This document shows, in pieces, positions 35,880 to 47,625 of a DNA stretch of 64,000 nucleotides; position 1 is the first letter of the stretch, and the number at the start of each line of letters is the position of its first letter. This DNA is from Capsicum annuum. Taxonomy: Eukaryota; Streptophyta; Magnoliopsida; Solanales; Solanaceae. The stretch lies in contig NW_025862232.1 in the NCBI RefSeq assembly GCF_002878395.1, forward strand, positions 1-64,000, in the 5' to 3' direction. The position numbers and the translations under genes were made by a program. The notes beneath the pieces are model-generated. The model did no database searches and was not told where the DNA came from. It saw only the letters and a list, made by a program, of their open reading frames with translations.

Positions 35880-37090
35880 GAAAGTACTTTGGTGCAGAGT
35901 AGTTCCGAATTCTCTTTAGTTTTGGAAGTGAAAGAGAAGCAAGACCAAGATCCTAGTTTGGTTAGACTGAAAAAGTTAGTTAAGGACCAAAGGGCGGAGG
36001 TCTTCTTTGAAGGGAGAGATGGTATGTTGAGATTGCAGGGTAGGCTATGTGTTCTATGTGTTGATGATCTGAGGCAGAAGATTATGGCTAAAGCATACGG
36101 CGCACGGTATTCTATCCATCTCGATGCTACCAAGATGTACCGCGACTTACGGGAAATCTATTAGTGGAGTGGTATGAAGAAGAATATAACTGAGTTTGTA
36201 GCAAAGTGTGCAACGTGCCAACAGGTTAAGGTAAAAAAACAAAGACCCGGTAGTGTGATGCAAGAGTTTGGTATACCCACTCGAAAGTAGGAAGAGGTGA
36301 ATATGGACTTCGTGACTGGTTTACCTCTTTTCCGTCGTCATCATGATTCTATTTGGGTTGTTATAGATACGCTGACTAAGTCAACGCATTTCTTGCCCGT
36401 GCATACATCTTATACAGTTGAGGATTATGCTAGATTGTATATTTGGGAGCTAGTCAGGCTGCATGGAGTTTCCTTTTCTATTATTTCGGATAGGGATACT
36501 CAGTTCACTTCTCAGTTTTAGAGAGTGTTTCAGCAGCGTCTTGGTACCCAAGTTCATTTGAGTTCTGCTTTTAATCCACAAACAAATGGCCAGGATGAGA
36601 GGACCATTCAGACTCTAGAAGATATATTGAGGGCATATGCTCTTGATTTCAAAGGTAGTTAGGATGAGCATTTGCCATTGATAGAGTTTTCTTATAACAA
36701 TAGTTACCATGCTAGCATCGAGATGGCACCATTTGAGGCTTTCTATGGTAGAAGATGTAGATCACCCATAAGTTGGTTTGAAGTGGGTAAAGCTGTAGTG
36801 ATTGGACCTGATGCGGTATTCAAGGTTATGGAAAAGGTGAAGTTGATTAAAGAAAGGTTGAAGACAGCTCAGAGTCGTCAAAAGTCATATGTTAAAGTAA
36901 GGAGAAGGGATCTTGAGTTTGAGGTGGGTTATTTGGTGTACTTAAAGATTTCACCCATGAAAGAAGTGAAGAGGTTTGGTAAAAAGGGGAAGCTTAGTCC
37001 CTGTTATGTGGGCCCCTATAGATTCTTGAGTCGTATTGGTAAAGTAGCCTATAAAGTTGATTTTCCTGCAGAGCTATCAGCGTTCATCCT
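35880..37090 (+). pseudogene. Element B integrase with GPY/F module (broken)
   Basis: This integrase would insert the cDNA. The zinc-binding part shows ARYSIHLDATKMYRDLREIY and CATCQQVKV. The core keeps the DDE set: VNMDFVTGL (first Asp), ISDRDTQFTSQF (second Asp), and GQDERTIQTLEDILRAYALD (Glu). Then come [20 protein letters not shown] and RRCRSPISWFEVG. The GPY/F module is SPCYVGPYRFLSRIGKVAYK. Three TGG-to-TAG stops occur (PTRK*EEV, SQF*RVF, KGS*DEH). The catalytic residues survive but the reading frame does not. Confidence 0.9.
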
Positions 37091-37400
37091 ATTTTACATG
37101 TCTCCATGCTTAAGAAACATATTGGTGATTCTGTTGTAGTGGATCCTTCGGAGAGTGATGATATTCAAAACAGTCTTTCATTCGATGAGATTCCTGTTGA
37201 GATCCTAGTTTTTCAGATCCGTAGACTAAGGAACAAAGAGGTTCCCTTGGCCAAAGTTTTTTGGCAAAACCAGTTAGTTGAGGAACAGAGAGGTTCCCTT
37301 GGTCAAAGTTTTATGGCGAAACCAGTCAGTTGAGGGCGCTACTTGGGAGGCAGAAGAAGACATGCGAGCCAAGTACCCGTACCTCTTTTCCACGAGTTCA
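37091..37400 (+). pseudogene. Element B chromodomain (broken by 52-bp duplication)
   Basis: The C-terminal chromodomain would steer integration to marked chromatin. It reads IPVEILVFQIRRLRNKEVPL and AKVFWQNQLVE. A tandem copy of 52 bases (37238-37289 and 37290-37341) then shifts the frame. The expected GATWEAEEDMRAKYPYLF follows in another frame at about 37330-37390. The chromodomain places B among the chromoviruses (Tekay/Del). Confidence 0.87.
37238..37341. repeat. 52-bp tandem duplication in chromodomain of element B
   Basis: The block starting GAGGTTCCCTTGG occurs twice with about four differences over the unit. The differences suggest that it is older than the 67-bp duplication upstream. 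Confidence 0.8.
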
Positions 37401-37613
37401 GATCAAGACAAAGGTATTATTCTTAGTTACTTACTTAAGCCCTTCTAAATCTAAAGTTCAGCTATATATCTATTCTTGCATGAGTTCTTACAATTTTTGA
37501 AGTATTCAAGAGTTTAGAAAGATTTTGAGCCATTTAGCAAATTGCTTTAGCTATGTGTACTCAATTTTTCCTGTGTTCTTGGTCTAACAAGTTATATTCG
37601 AGGATGAATGTTC

Positions 37614-37628
37614 ACAAGGGAGAGATAT
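37614..37628 (+). other. Element B polypurine tract
   Basis: ACAAGGGAGAGATAT directly before the 3' LTR. The 200 bases upstream are non-coding 3' sequence. Confidence 0.75.
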
Positions 37629-40068
37629 TGCAATACCTCGGATTTTCTTTAAGTTGAGTTACATCTTTAAGAAGAGTAAGGGCTGACTTCCCAAGCGATA
37701 AATATTTTAAACCATGTAGAATTTCTCTAATATCGACTTTTTGTCATGTAGAGAATTGAATTAGCTTTCCAACGATACCAATTTAGTCTAAATCCGGTAT
37801 CGGGATGAGAAGTTATGGCCGTTTTACTGAGAGTTGTCAGAACCGCCCAGGTGCAACGGACAGGTTGATAGACCATCGCCCGGGCCATCATAACCAAGGC
37901 AGTGACTCCCTCTTCTAGCTCAAGTGTGATGGCCAAGAATACGGACCATCAATTTAGCGACAGACCGTGGCAACTAAGGCAGTGTGGCCTTTTTCTGACC
38001 AACGTGCAACGAACGATCCGACGGACCGTCAGACTAGCGACGAACCATCACTCCAACCGTTGCAAATTCTGTTCATTATTTTTAAGTCGTTTTAAAAGGA
38101 CTTTTTGGCCTTTTCCCCCTTTTAACACTTAGATATATTCAAAACAAAGCATATGACTTCATTATCTCCCAAAATGTCCAAAGGCTAGGGTTTTTTCCTC
38201 AAGAACAAACCCAAAATCCTTCTCCAAGAAATTCAAGAACTCACCATAGATTCTACAAATTGAGTTGAGATTTGAGTTCCCCAAGTCCAAGGCTTCAAGA
38301 ACCGTCTCTCAAAGAGTAAGAAGAAGAGCTTCAAGCAAGCTTGTTCATTTAGTTTCACAATCTAAGGTATGAGGGGTTTGAACAAGGACAATTCTTTCAT
38401 CCTTGTGCTCAAAACTTGTTTTAAATTACAAAGATATATGACTTTATGAGTTCTCCTACAAATTTGAAGTATGGGTTCATACCCAATATTACTATGCGTG
38501 AGATTTTGAGATTTGTTAATGTTCTAGAAATTAAAGTACATGAGTATGTTGAGATTTTAAGACAAATTGCTGAACATTCCAAATTTATATATGATTTGTG
38601 TATCCTTATGACATATAGTATGCATTTTGATGAGTCTTAACTTGAGATTTGATTATGGGTTATTAAACCCTACTTGAGATTTCAGTTTTTATGAACTTTT
38701 GTGCTATAAGCACCCATTATTTGAGTATTTTGAGATCATTGAGAAAGTTTTGACCTTAATGGTAATAGTAGCTTTGAAATCCACTTTACCAAATGAGACT
38801 ATAGATTTTATAGTTGGGTTCTTATGAACCATGAGATTATTTTAAAGTGAATTTCCATGAGATGAGCATAGCTAACTAAAGAGAGTAGTATTTATCACCG
38901 AGTTGGGTAAGTTACTATGGTTTCATGCCCCAGAACTACATGCCACCTTAGGATTGAGATTTATGGGCCCAAGGTCGAGATGAGTGATCACTGAGTTGAG
39001 GTTATACTCCCTGGAAAGAGTATGATGCCTCTCCCCAACGTGAGGTTTCTTCCTTAGGAGGACAAGATGTTGGACTCCATGTAGCTCGCATGGTTTATGT
39101 CGGTTAAGAGAACCTCCCTTGAGATAGAATATTTTTTCTCAAGCTTTGAGATAAGTGATTTTCCCTAATAGTAAGATTTTCAAAATAGTTTCTTGAAGTA
39201 AAATTTTCCCAAGAATAAAGTAGTTTTCTCTACTAGTAAGAGTTATAGAATTTTGAGTTCCAAGTGTCATGAGTTTAAAAGAGTTCTAAGTTCTTGAGCG
39301 TTAAAGAAGTTTCACTCTCCATGAGATATATGCATGAGTTGGAAAGTATTGTTTAAAGCTTTCTATAGTCTTTGAGTAATGAGAATAAGAGAAGAGTTCA
39401 GATTTTAAAGCTAAAGTATAATGACTCACGAGATTTTGTTACATGCTTCATTCTACATGATTTATGAGCTTATTATATTAGACTTATTCAAGCTATGTGA
39501 GTCATTCATATTTGCATGCATGATTTGATTAAAGAGCAAGGATATTGTTTTATGTACATGCATACACCCCCATATACTCAGTACATTCCCAAGTGTTGAT
39601 CCATATATATGTTTATGTGCTACATTGTCTTATAATGTAGGTTTAGGTGCTCAGTCCCAGGTTCGTCAGTGATTTTCGAGTACCTTTGTCTACATCTCTA
39701 CATTGGTGAGTCCCCATGGTTCGAGGACCTATCTTCAAATATTTCAGTATTGCTAGTAGACATATTATTTCTTTCAATTTAGTTTGAGTCTGTTGGGACC
39801 TATCCCAATGACTCTCTAGTAGACTTGAGTAGTAGAGGTTTTGTCAGACTAGTTATCAGATTGCTAGTATGTTGGGATTTCTAGTTTTGTGGTCGTTTGG
39901 ACCGAGTATTTTCTTCATATTTCCTATCATTTGATTTACAGTTCTAGTGTTTTGTTTATTTCATCTTGAATTGAGTTATTATATGTAATAGGCTCAAAGG
40001 GTTAGCTTGGGGCTACTTGTAGTCTTAAGCACCGTGTAACTTCCGGGAGGAAATTTTTGGGAGTTACA
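37629..40068 (+). repeat. Element B 3' LTR (2440 bp)
   Basis: It starts TGCAATACCTCGG and ends GGGAGTTACA, followed by the target copy AAACC. It contains the conserved box (37761-37826), the ACGGACCGTC word cassette (37840-38065) and the donor at 38366/38367. It is collinear with 12108-14585. Confidence 0.92.
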
Positions 40069-40073
40069 AAACC

Positions 40074-40245
40074 ATTCCTCAATCAATGGTTATACAACTA
40101 AAACTATTTATTTACGCAAAAGTCACCCTCACTCTGACCGCTAACTTTGTGACTTCATGTGACCAACTTCTGGACCATCTAACTACCAATAGGTCATGAC
40201 ACTTTAATATATACTACTACTTGGGTGGAAATATAGTTCCAACAT
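40074..40245 (-). other. Element A interior, middle fragment (172 bp)
   Basis: This is the only sequence between elements B and E. Both flanks are target copies (AAACC and AACAT), so it is a remnant of host element A. It is non-coding. Confidence 0.8.
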
Positions 40246-42646
40246 TGTAACACCCTAAAAATAGGTCCCGAGATATCATACGGTGTTCAAGACTACGAGT
40301 AGTCTTAAGCTAACCCTGTAAGCCTTCTACTAAGTCTGCAATCCACCATCAAGGTAACTTAAGTAAGTAAGAATATTAAAACACTGAATTATTTCAAAAC
40401 TAAACTGAGATCATCAGAATGTACTGTCTGAATGACTAACACTGAAGGTCTGAATAATAACTAGCAATCTGACAAGCCTCTACTACTAAAGACTAGAGAT
40501 CCATTGGGACAAGCCCCCAACTGACTCAAGGTAAACTGAAAGCAACTAATCAAGTATTATGAAGCTAAAAATCTGGATAAATGGGACCGCCCTCGAATCA
40601 TGAGGACTCACCAACTTTTAGAATGTAGATAGAGATGCCAGAAATCACTCATGCTGCTGATACTGAGCACCTTAACCTACATTATTAAATAATGTAGCAC
40701 ATAGACGTATATGTAGATCAGCACTTTGAGAATGTACTGAGCATGTGGGGTTGAATACATAAGTAAAAATAATATCTCGATATTATCAAAATTATAAAAT
40801 ATACATGCTAAATGTAATGAATCACATTGGATTGAATAGCTGAAAGCAGAAAATCATCAATCATACATACAAAACATGTTGTGTAAATCTGGTGAGCCAT
40901 CACATGTAATTCTAAAAGCTGAACTGTTATTCTGTTATTCTTTTATGTTAGGCTGTAGAGGAATTCTTTCGAAAACTATTCTGTAAAATTTTCAAGTAGT
41001 AGATAGTCTGTTAAAAGTTGTTTTATTATTTTTACTAGTAGGGAGGTTCTTCTAACTGGCATACACTATGTGAGCCATCATAGTATCCAACGTCTAGTTC
41101 CCCTAAGGGAAAAACGTCACGTTGGGGAGAGGTGTCATACTTTTGCAAAGGAGTATAACCTAAGTTAAGTGATAACATCTGTAACTGTCATCCATATAAA
41201 AATAGAATTACTAAATCTGCACCTACGTTGGCTCATAGTTCTAGGAAAGTAGGATGCGTTAAACCCACACTTCCCGCTCGGTTCTAAATACTACTCCCTT
41301 TAATTTGTATGATCATTACGTAGGAATCCACTTTTAAAACTATTATAAGGATTTATAGTGAAAACCTCTTGTGAATCTGTTAACTATAAACTGTAGCTAA
41401 AACTGTAAAGTGGATTCTATCTAAATAGAGATCAAAAGGTCAAATCTTGGTCAAAATCTGAAAATAAATGATCATAGGGTGCTCAAAGCATTGTCATTCT
41501 TGAAATATCCATATTCAACTAGGGCTTGTTAACCCATGTATCAATTTCAGGTCAAATCATCATAAAGTTTATGCTTAGTAATGAAAGCATTGATGATTCA
41601 AATCTAAATCTAGAAATTAATGTCATACGCATAAAAATACGGAAGTAGACATGCAATTCAACATTCAAATCACTTGAAATCTCAAAATCTTCAAATAGAA
41701 ATATTTGGGTATGAACCCTAAATTTAAATTCATAGAGGATCATGTGAATTTGTAAACTAATTTTGGGCACAAGGATGAAAAAATTATCCTTGTTCAAAAT
41801 CCCACATACCTTAATTGATGAATAGATGAAAAAGCTTGAACTTTGAGTTCCTATTTGTGCTCTTGAATATTGACTCTTGGTGTTCTTGAATTGGAAATCT
41901 TGAATGTTGGGTTTTCTTGGAGAAAGAATGGTTGAATTTGAATTTCTTGGGATTAAGATTTTAAGTTCTAGGGTTTCTTTAAGAGAAAGTTGATGAAATA
42001 AGAGTATAATATAATGTGCTTAGGATAGGTTAAATCTTGTGTTTTTCACGAATTGAGGCTTGGGGAAGTGACTAGATTGCCCCTTATAAAAATTACTCAG
42101 AACTGGAAAAAATCCTGATTTGACACACCACCGGGATGCGCCTTTATTGTAGTGACTCACTAGAAAAGGGACAATTGCCATTTTGGGCTCTGGCGCGATG
42201 GGTGAAATTGCGTTGCATCACTAGAAAAAGGGACGAGTGCCATTTTGTACTCCACCGCGATGCGGTGTCTGTCCGATCGAGAATTTTGATACGATACAAG
42301 CTAATCACGGTAAGTTACTGGAAAGGGATAAACGGGAACTGGAACTTTACCGTGATGCAGGATAATCACGGTGCCTTACTGGAAATCATACAATTGTGAA
42401 TTTGTCCTTCACCGTGATAAGGTGATTATCGCGGTGCCCTACAATTTTTACTAAAATCGTCATAACTTCTCAACCGAGTATCGAATTGAGGCAAAATTGG
42501 TATCGTTGAAAAGGTAATTCGATTATCTACCCATTGGTAGGTCTAGAGCTGGAAAATCCTATACATATCAAGAGTTATACACTTTTAAAGTTAACCCACA
42601 ACACATTAGGAGCTAAATGGGACTAAGAAAAGTACGGGGTATTACA
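40246..42646 (-). repeat. Element E 3' LTR (2401 bp)
   Basis: Plus-strand start TGTAACACCCTAAAAATAGG, end GGGGTATTACA. It holds a cassette of CACCGCGATGCGGTG-type words (42125-42450), the conserved box (about 42455-42520, minus), the donor at 41810/41809 and twin hairpins at 40677-40715. Confidence 0.92.
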
Positions 42647-42662
42647 ATATCTCCCCCTTGGG
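42647..42662 (-). other. Element E polypurine tract
   Basis: The minus strand reads CCAAGGGGGAGATAT directly before the LTR start TGTAATACC. Confidence 0.85.
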
Positions 42663-42869
42663 AACATTCATCCTCGAATAAGACTAGTAAAGCTGAAGAT
42701 ACTGAGAAACTAAGGCTATATGTTGGCATACAAAACTGAAACAAAATGCATAACTGAATCTAAATTAAACTGAGAGAATTAACTAATCTGTGAATGCATG
42801 GGTTTACATAAAGATAACACATAGCCGAAACTGAGTCGGGAAGAAAACTGAATTAGGGAAGACTGTTAC

Positions 42870-43184
42870 CTTCGGCTAAATCTGAGTTTGTGGCAAAGAG
42901 GTGAGGATACTTGGTTTGCATGTCTACTTCTACTTCCCAAGTAGCACCCTCCATGGACTGATATCGCCACAAAACCTTGACCAAGGGAACTTCTTTGTTC
43001 CTTAGTCTACGAATCTGGCGATCTAGGATCTTAACTAGAATCTCTTCATAAGAGAGGCTATCATGAATATCTGTGCTTTCTAAGTACTACAACTGTTGGA
43101 TCACCAATACACTTCTTTAACAAGGACACATGGAACACAGGATGAACGGATGACAAGTCTGCAGGCAACTCAAGCTCATATGCC
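42870..43184 (-). pseudogene. Element E pol C-terminus with chromodomain (broken, cut by F)
   Basis: The minus-strand translation in shifting frames gives the end of the integrase region (YELELPADLSS, HPVFHVSLLKK). It then gives a chromodomain: EEILVKILDRQIRRLRNKEV, PLVKVLWRYQSMEGATWEVE, and MQTKYPHLFATNS. Stops are present. The region 42663-42870 is 3' non-coding. The upstream end meets element F at the ATGCC target copy (43180-43184). Confidence 0.82.
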
Positions 43185-44749
43185 TGTTTTGCAGAAATTA
43201 TTAACTTTCAGAGTCGCTACTTAATTTATTTAAAAAGGAATTAAGAAAACCTTTAAAAGTTACTTAAACGATCCAAAACAAAAAAAAATCATTTAAGTTT
43301 GAAGATTTTGAGTAAGCGGTTCCTATTAATACTCTTGGAATATTGTTAAGGCACTAAGAGTATCTGCTAACTTGTGGTTATCCGGACTATTTGAAAATAT
43401 CTATTGACTAACTTCAAAAAGAAAGATTGATTGTTGAAAAGTAATTGATTTTAGGAAAAAAAACCTGTGTAAAATATATTTGGATGACTTATTAGGGATT
43501 TTAACTAAGTATAACAAATTAATAACAAAGCATATAAAAGGGGAAGGGAGAAAAATAAAAGACTCAGGTCATTGGGCCCAAATCAATAAACTCTATCCTA
43601 ATCTAATTGGGCTTTTGGCTCACTTGCACCTGTCCTAATCTAAAGATTGGACTTTCGGCCACAACCTGTCCTAAGCTAGTTTTTGGACCTTTGAGGCTCA
43701 AAATCCGCCTCACCTGTATTTAAATACAACTTTGGCTTCGAGACCCAAATGAATAAATAAATGATTAAATACGTAAATAAAAAGAAGACAATAATAAAAA
43801 TCGAGACTTTTCAAGTCTCTTAGTAACCTCATCAATGGGTTTTGACCGATTTTCCTTTTTCGTCTATCTTCTAGCACCCGCACGCCATGTAGTGGACCTT
43901 GGGTTTGAAATTCGAACTTGACTCGAAGAGGTGAGCCTCCTTGACCCATTATGAAATACAAGAGGAGAGGAGTCCATTTGCACACTTACACACGCATAAC
44001 AAGAGTGAGAGTCAATAGATAAAATTCAAAGCAAAGACATCTACTTGCATGCTTCATGATTTATGTTCATATCAAGAATGAATAAAGGTAAAAGGAAGAA
44101 GGCCATATTCAATGAATTAATGCGAGAAACAAACAACGTAAGCTTGCGAAAGTAAAGGGATGAGGAAACAAGAAAAATACTCATGACTTCTAAAATTGAA
44201 CAAACATAGACATTAATCCATATAACAAAAGAAAATAAAGGTTATCTTTTCAAGAAAGAGAATCTTTAAATTTCAATTAAGGGAACATTAACAAAAATTC
44301 ATACATCTAAATTACAACCAACATTTTATGAAAAAGCGTGTAATGACCTATGATTTAAATTTCTAAGACATCGCTGATTTTCTTTTGATGTTATTATTAA
44401 TAAAAGGGAGACATGAATCAACTCTTTACACACTCAAAGAGTACATATAACAATTCGGAGTAAGAAAATGAGAATAAAAGTTTAGCATCTCTAAAAGTGA
44501 AATATCATTCAACAATCATACTATGCAGGAGTCAAAATATCCAAATAATTTCATTTAGCCACAAAAGTCCGAACTTTCACATTATTTTGACAAGACAACA
44601 TGTGAGCAAAAGAGGAATAAACATCTTGGATGGAAAATAAAGCTAGCACTTCATCTGTTATATGAGGATTTTGAAATTCATTAAAATAATTAGCAAGCAA
44701 AGGACAAATTCTTGACATAAATAATTTCTATTTTTATCAAGGTGAAACA

Positions 44750-45390
44750 AACAATAATAACTATTTTTTCAGCATAAAAGAAACAACCTTACATGCTAAA
44801 ACAAATATATCCACCAACAATGAATTTAAACAAGGCATGAGTTCGTCTTTTGAGCAAAGATCAAAACTTTATACATAACAATCAAAGAATAAAGTCAAAA
44901 GATAAAACAAATCAATATTAACAATTCTTTTCAACATAAGGGAAATAACTTTACATGCTAAAAAAAACATATCTTCCAACAATGAGTTTATACAAGACAT
45001 GAGTACGTTTTTCAAGCAAAGATCTAAACTTTATCCAAAATAATCAAAGAATAAGGTCAAAAGGAAAAACAATCAATAAACTATTTTTTTCAACATAAAG
45101 AAAATAACTTTACATGCCAAAAAGAAACATATCCCCCAACAATGAGTTTAAACAAGACATGAGTATGTTTTTCAAGAAAAGATCTAAACTTTATCCAAAA
45201 TAATCAAAGAATAAGGTGAAAAGGCGAAACAATCAATATTAACTATTCTTTTCAACATAAAGAAAATAACTTTATATGCTAAAAACAAACATATCTACCA
45301 ATAATGAGTTTAAACAAAGCGTATGTACATCTTTTAAGCAAAGATTGAAACTTTATCTATAATAATCAAAGAATAAAGTCAAAAAAGGCA
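44750..45390. repeat. Tandem repeat of about 161 bp, four copies, in element F
   Basis: The anchor AACAATGA(G)TTTA occurs at 44816, 44978, 45138 and 45300, periods 162, 160 and 162. Each unit also has a TTTTCAACATAA block and an ATAATCAAAGAATAA block. The copies differ by several percent. Confidence 0.88.
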
Positions 45391-45798
45391 CGTACAACTA
45401 TTGCTAGGTCATTTTTATATCATGAGCATGAAAATAATTAAAATATTGATACCACAATGTCCTATGGCCTTCAAGGCCATCTACAGCAAACAATCTCAGC
45501 AAATAAAATTATAACTACCAACTACGAAGAAGAAAAATATGAAGAAGAAAACGATAATAAAATTAAAAAAAAGGTGTGTTTACCTTTTTGGGGGCAGCAA
45601 AATGAGACTACGAGTTTAGTCGGAATCAATCACCACCGGAAAATGTCGCCGGCAACTCAAAAATTTTGATAAGCCAACCAATTCTATGAAACAAAAATTT
45701 TTACTAAATAAAAATGACTATTTTGCTCAAAAGAGTTTTTCACCTTTCTAGCTTTTTTTTTTTACTTTTTCACCCCCTTTCTACCAAAGTAGTAGTAG

Positions 45799-45806
45799 TA
45801 TTTATA
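45799..45806 (-). promoter_or_regulatory. TATA box candidate in element F
   Basis: The minus strand reads CTCCTATAAATACTAC. A second copy, CCTATAAATACTTTTC, is at 45856-45863. The pair arises from a local duplication around GTGGGAGAAAAGTATTTATA. Confidence 0.45.
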
Positions 45807-46590
45807 GGAGAGAATGAAATTTTTCTTTCTTTCCTCCGGCAATGTGGGAGAAAAGTATTTATAGGAAAGGGTGAAGATTTATTTCTTGTAATCCACTAAT
45901 GTGGGAGAAAAGTCATTTAGGGGTGTTTTTGGAATTTTAAAATTAAAGATAAGGTGAGGTGGAAGATAATGGGGGGGGAATAGTATAATATAGTACAATT
46001 TGAAATTATTTTTTGGTGCGAATTGGGTAGAAGTTATGAGGGTTTTTGAGAATTTTGGGATTATTTAAAATATAACCCCAATTGGAATTTAAAATTGTCA
46101 TATTCATTTAATTTTGATCAAATTAAAAATCTATTGACGGATTGCATTGGAATTATGGCCAATTTGATTTCAATTATGGCCAAATCTAACAGATTGGCTA
46201 AATTAAATTGAAATTCGATACGAATTAATACTTCTTTTAATCCCGAGCTTCTTGATTTAATAAAATCAAACACATATTTATCCAAATAAATTATTTTGAT
46301 ATGAAATTATATTAAAATCAAAATTTTAATCATTATATTTATTTTTAAAATAATCCTTGATTAAAATCTAATATTCCATAGAATAAATATTTAAGTAATC
46401 AAATTATATAATCTCGTATAGCTGAACACGATAATTTATAATTGCTACTTAAAATGACAAAATTACGTACAAAAAATATTTTAAAAAATTTTTATTCAGA
46501 TGAAATAAATGTTTCAATTTTATTAAAAATTAAAAAAAACTCGGGATTAAATTTAGTCGTGGAGGGCAAAAATTAGGTGTCAATAGTGCC

Positions 46591-47625
46591 ACCTTCCCAA
46601 CATGGCTCAAAATCCTGTAGGGACCAACATAGCGGGGACTAAGCTTCCCCTTTTTGCCAAATATTTTCACCCCTTTCATGGGTGAAACCGTCAAATAAAC
46701 TAAGTCATTGACTTCAAACTCAAGATCTCTTATACTTACATCTAGATATGATTTCTAAAGACTCTGACTTGTTTTCAACCTTTCTCAAATCAACTGGACT
46801 TCCTCCATAGCTTCTAACACCATATGTGGCCCTATCAATGCGGCCTCACCACTTTAAACTAACCGATGGGTGACCTACATCTTCTCCCATAAAGAGACTT
46901 AAACGAGGCCATCTGAATACTAGCATGGTAACTGTTATTGTAAGCGAACTCGATCAACAGTCAATGATCATTCTAACTACCCTTGAAATCAAGCATACAT
47001 GCCCTCAACATATCTTCTAGAGTCTGAATAGTCCTTTCTGCCTAACCATCTATCTGTGGATGAAAAGCTGAACTAAGATGGACTTGGGTACCAAGGCCCT
47101 TCTGAAAGGCTTTCCAAAAGTGAGAGGTAAACTGAGTACCTCTATCTAAAATGATAAATAAAGGAACCCATGAAATCTAACTAAATCTCTAATATAAAAC
47201 TTAGCATAATGTTCAGCTGAGTAGGACGTATGAACTAGCAAGAAATGGGCTGATTTGGTTAACCTGTCTATAATAACCCAAATCGAATCATGCTGTCATC
47301 ATGAACGGGGTAACCCGATTACAAAATCCATGTTTACCTCGTCCCACTTCCAAGTGGGAATACTGAACTCTTGCAAATTGCCACTAGGCCTTTGGTGTTT
47401 TACCTTAACCTGTTGACAAACTAAAAAGCTATGAACTACGCAATATCCCTCTTTATACCATCCACTAATAGATCTCCCACAAATATTGGTACATCTTACT
47501 AGCACCATGATGAATGGAGTAACGCACACCATGGTCTTCAGCCATAATCCGCTATCTCAAATTTTTGACGCACAACACACATAATCTATTTTGGTATCTC
47601 AATATGCCATCTCCCCCTTGGGAGA
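46591..47625 (-). pseudogene. Element E integrase (broken, between F and G)
   Basis: From 47625 leftward: GILRYQNRLCV, then the zinc-binding part with CQQVKVKHQRPSG, then IPTWKWDEVNMDFVIGLPRS (open at 47299-47532, first catalytic Asp). The core follows in broken frames (RLTKSAHFLLVHTSYS and FHGF), ending in KKGKLSPRYVGPYRILSHVG, the GPY/F module, at about 46600-46680. There the sequence meets element F. The second Asp and the Glu lie in damaged stretches. The neighbours across F and G are the chromodomain and RNase H of the same element. Confidence 0.87.

Larger units (their letters stand above)
12108..40068 (+). mobile_element. Element B: Ty3-gypsy chromovirus (Tekay/Del-like), gag-pol, degenerate, split by element C
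   Basis: LTRs lie at 12108-14585 and 37629-40068. The perfect target copy AAACC is at 12103-12107 and 40069-40073. A tRNA-Met primer-binding site follows the left LTR and a purine tract precedes the right LTR, so the element is on the plus strand. The order is gag, zinc knuckle, protease, RT, RNase H, integrase, GPY/F module, chromodomain. Element C (15188-33048) interrupts gag. When C is skipped, the gag reading continues across the join (AWKKG to GKGIAPMTW). Many stops, two short tandem duplications and a 1-base frameshift make it inactive. The lineage call rests on the DPGS protease, the chromodomain and the long LTRs. Confidence 0.92.
43185..46585 (-). mobile_element. Element F: probable solo LTR (3.4 kb) inserted in pol of E
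   Basis: It begins TGTTTTGCAG and ends GGTGTCAATA. Target copies are ATGCC (43180-43184) and GTGCC (46586-46590). On the minus strand the start is TATTGACACCTAATTTTTGC. As I remember them, TGTTGACACC... starts are common in long gypsy LTRs, perhaps Tat/Ogre. TATA boxes on the minus strand (45799-45806, 45856-45863) fit an LTR promoter. I see no gag, pol, primer site or internal LTR pair, hence solo LTR. A non-autonomous element is the alternative. The frames 43710-43985 and 45457-45669 match nothing I know. Confidence 0.65.

Noticed and set aside
43710..43985. 91-codon open frame in element F
   Set aside because: No recognisable domain. It lies in what appears to be LTR sequence.
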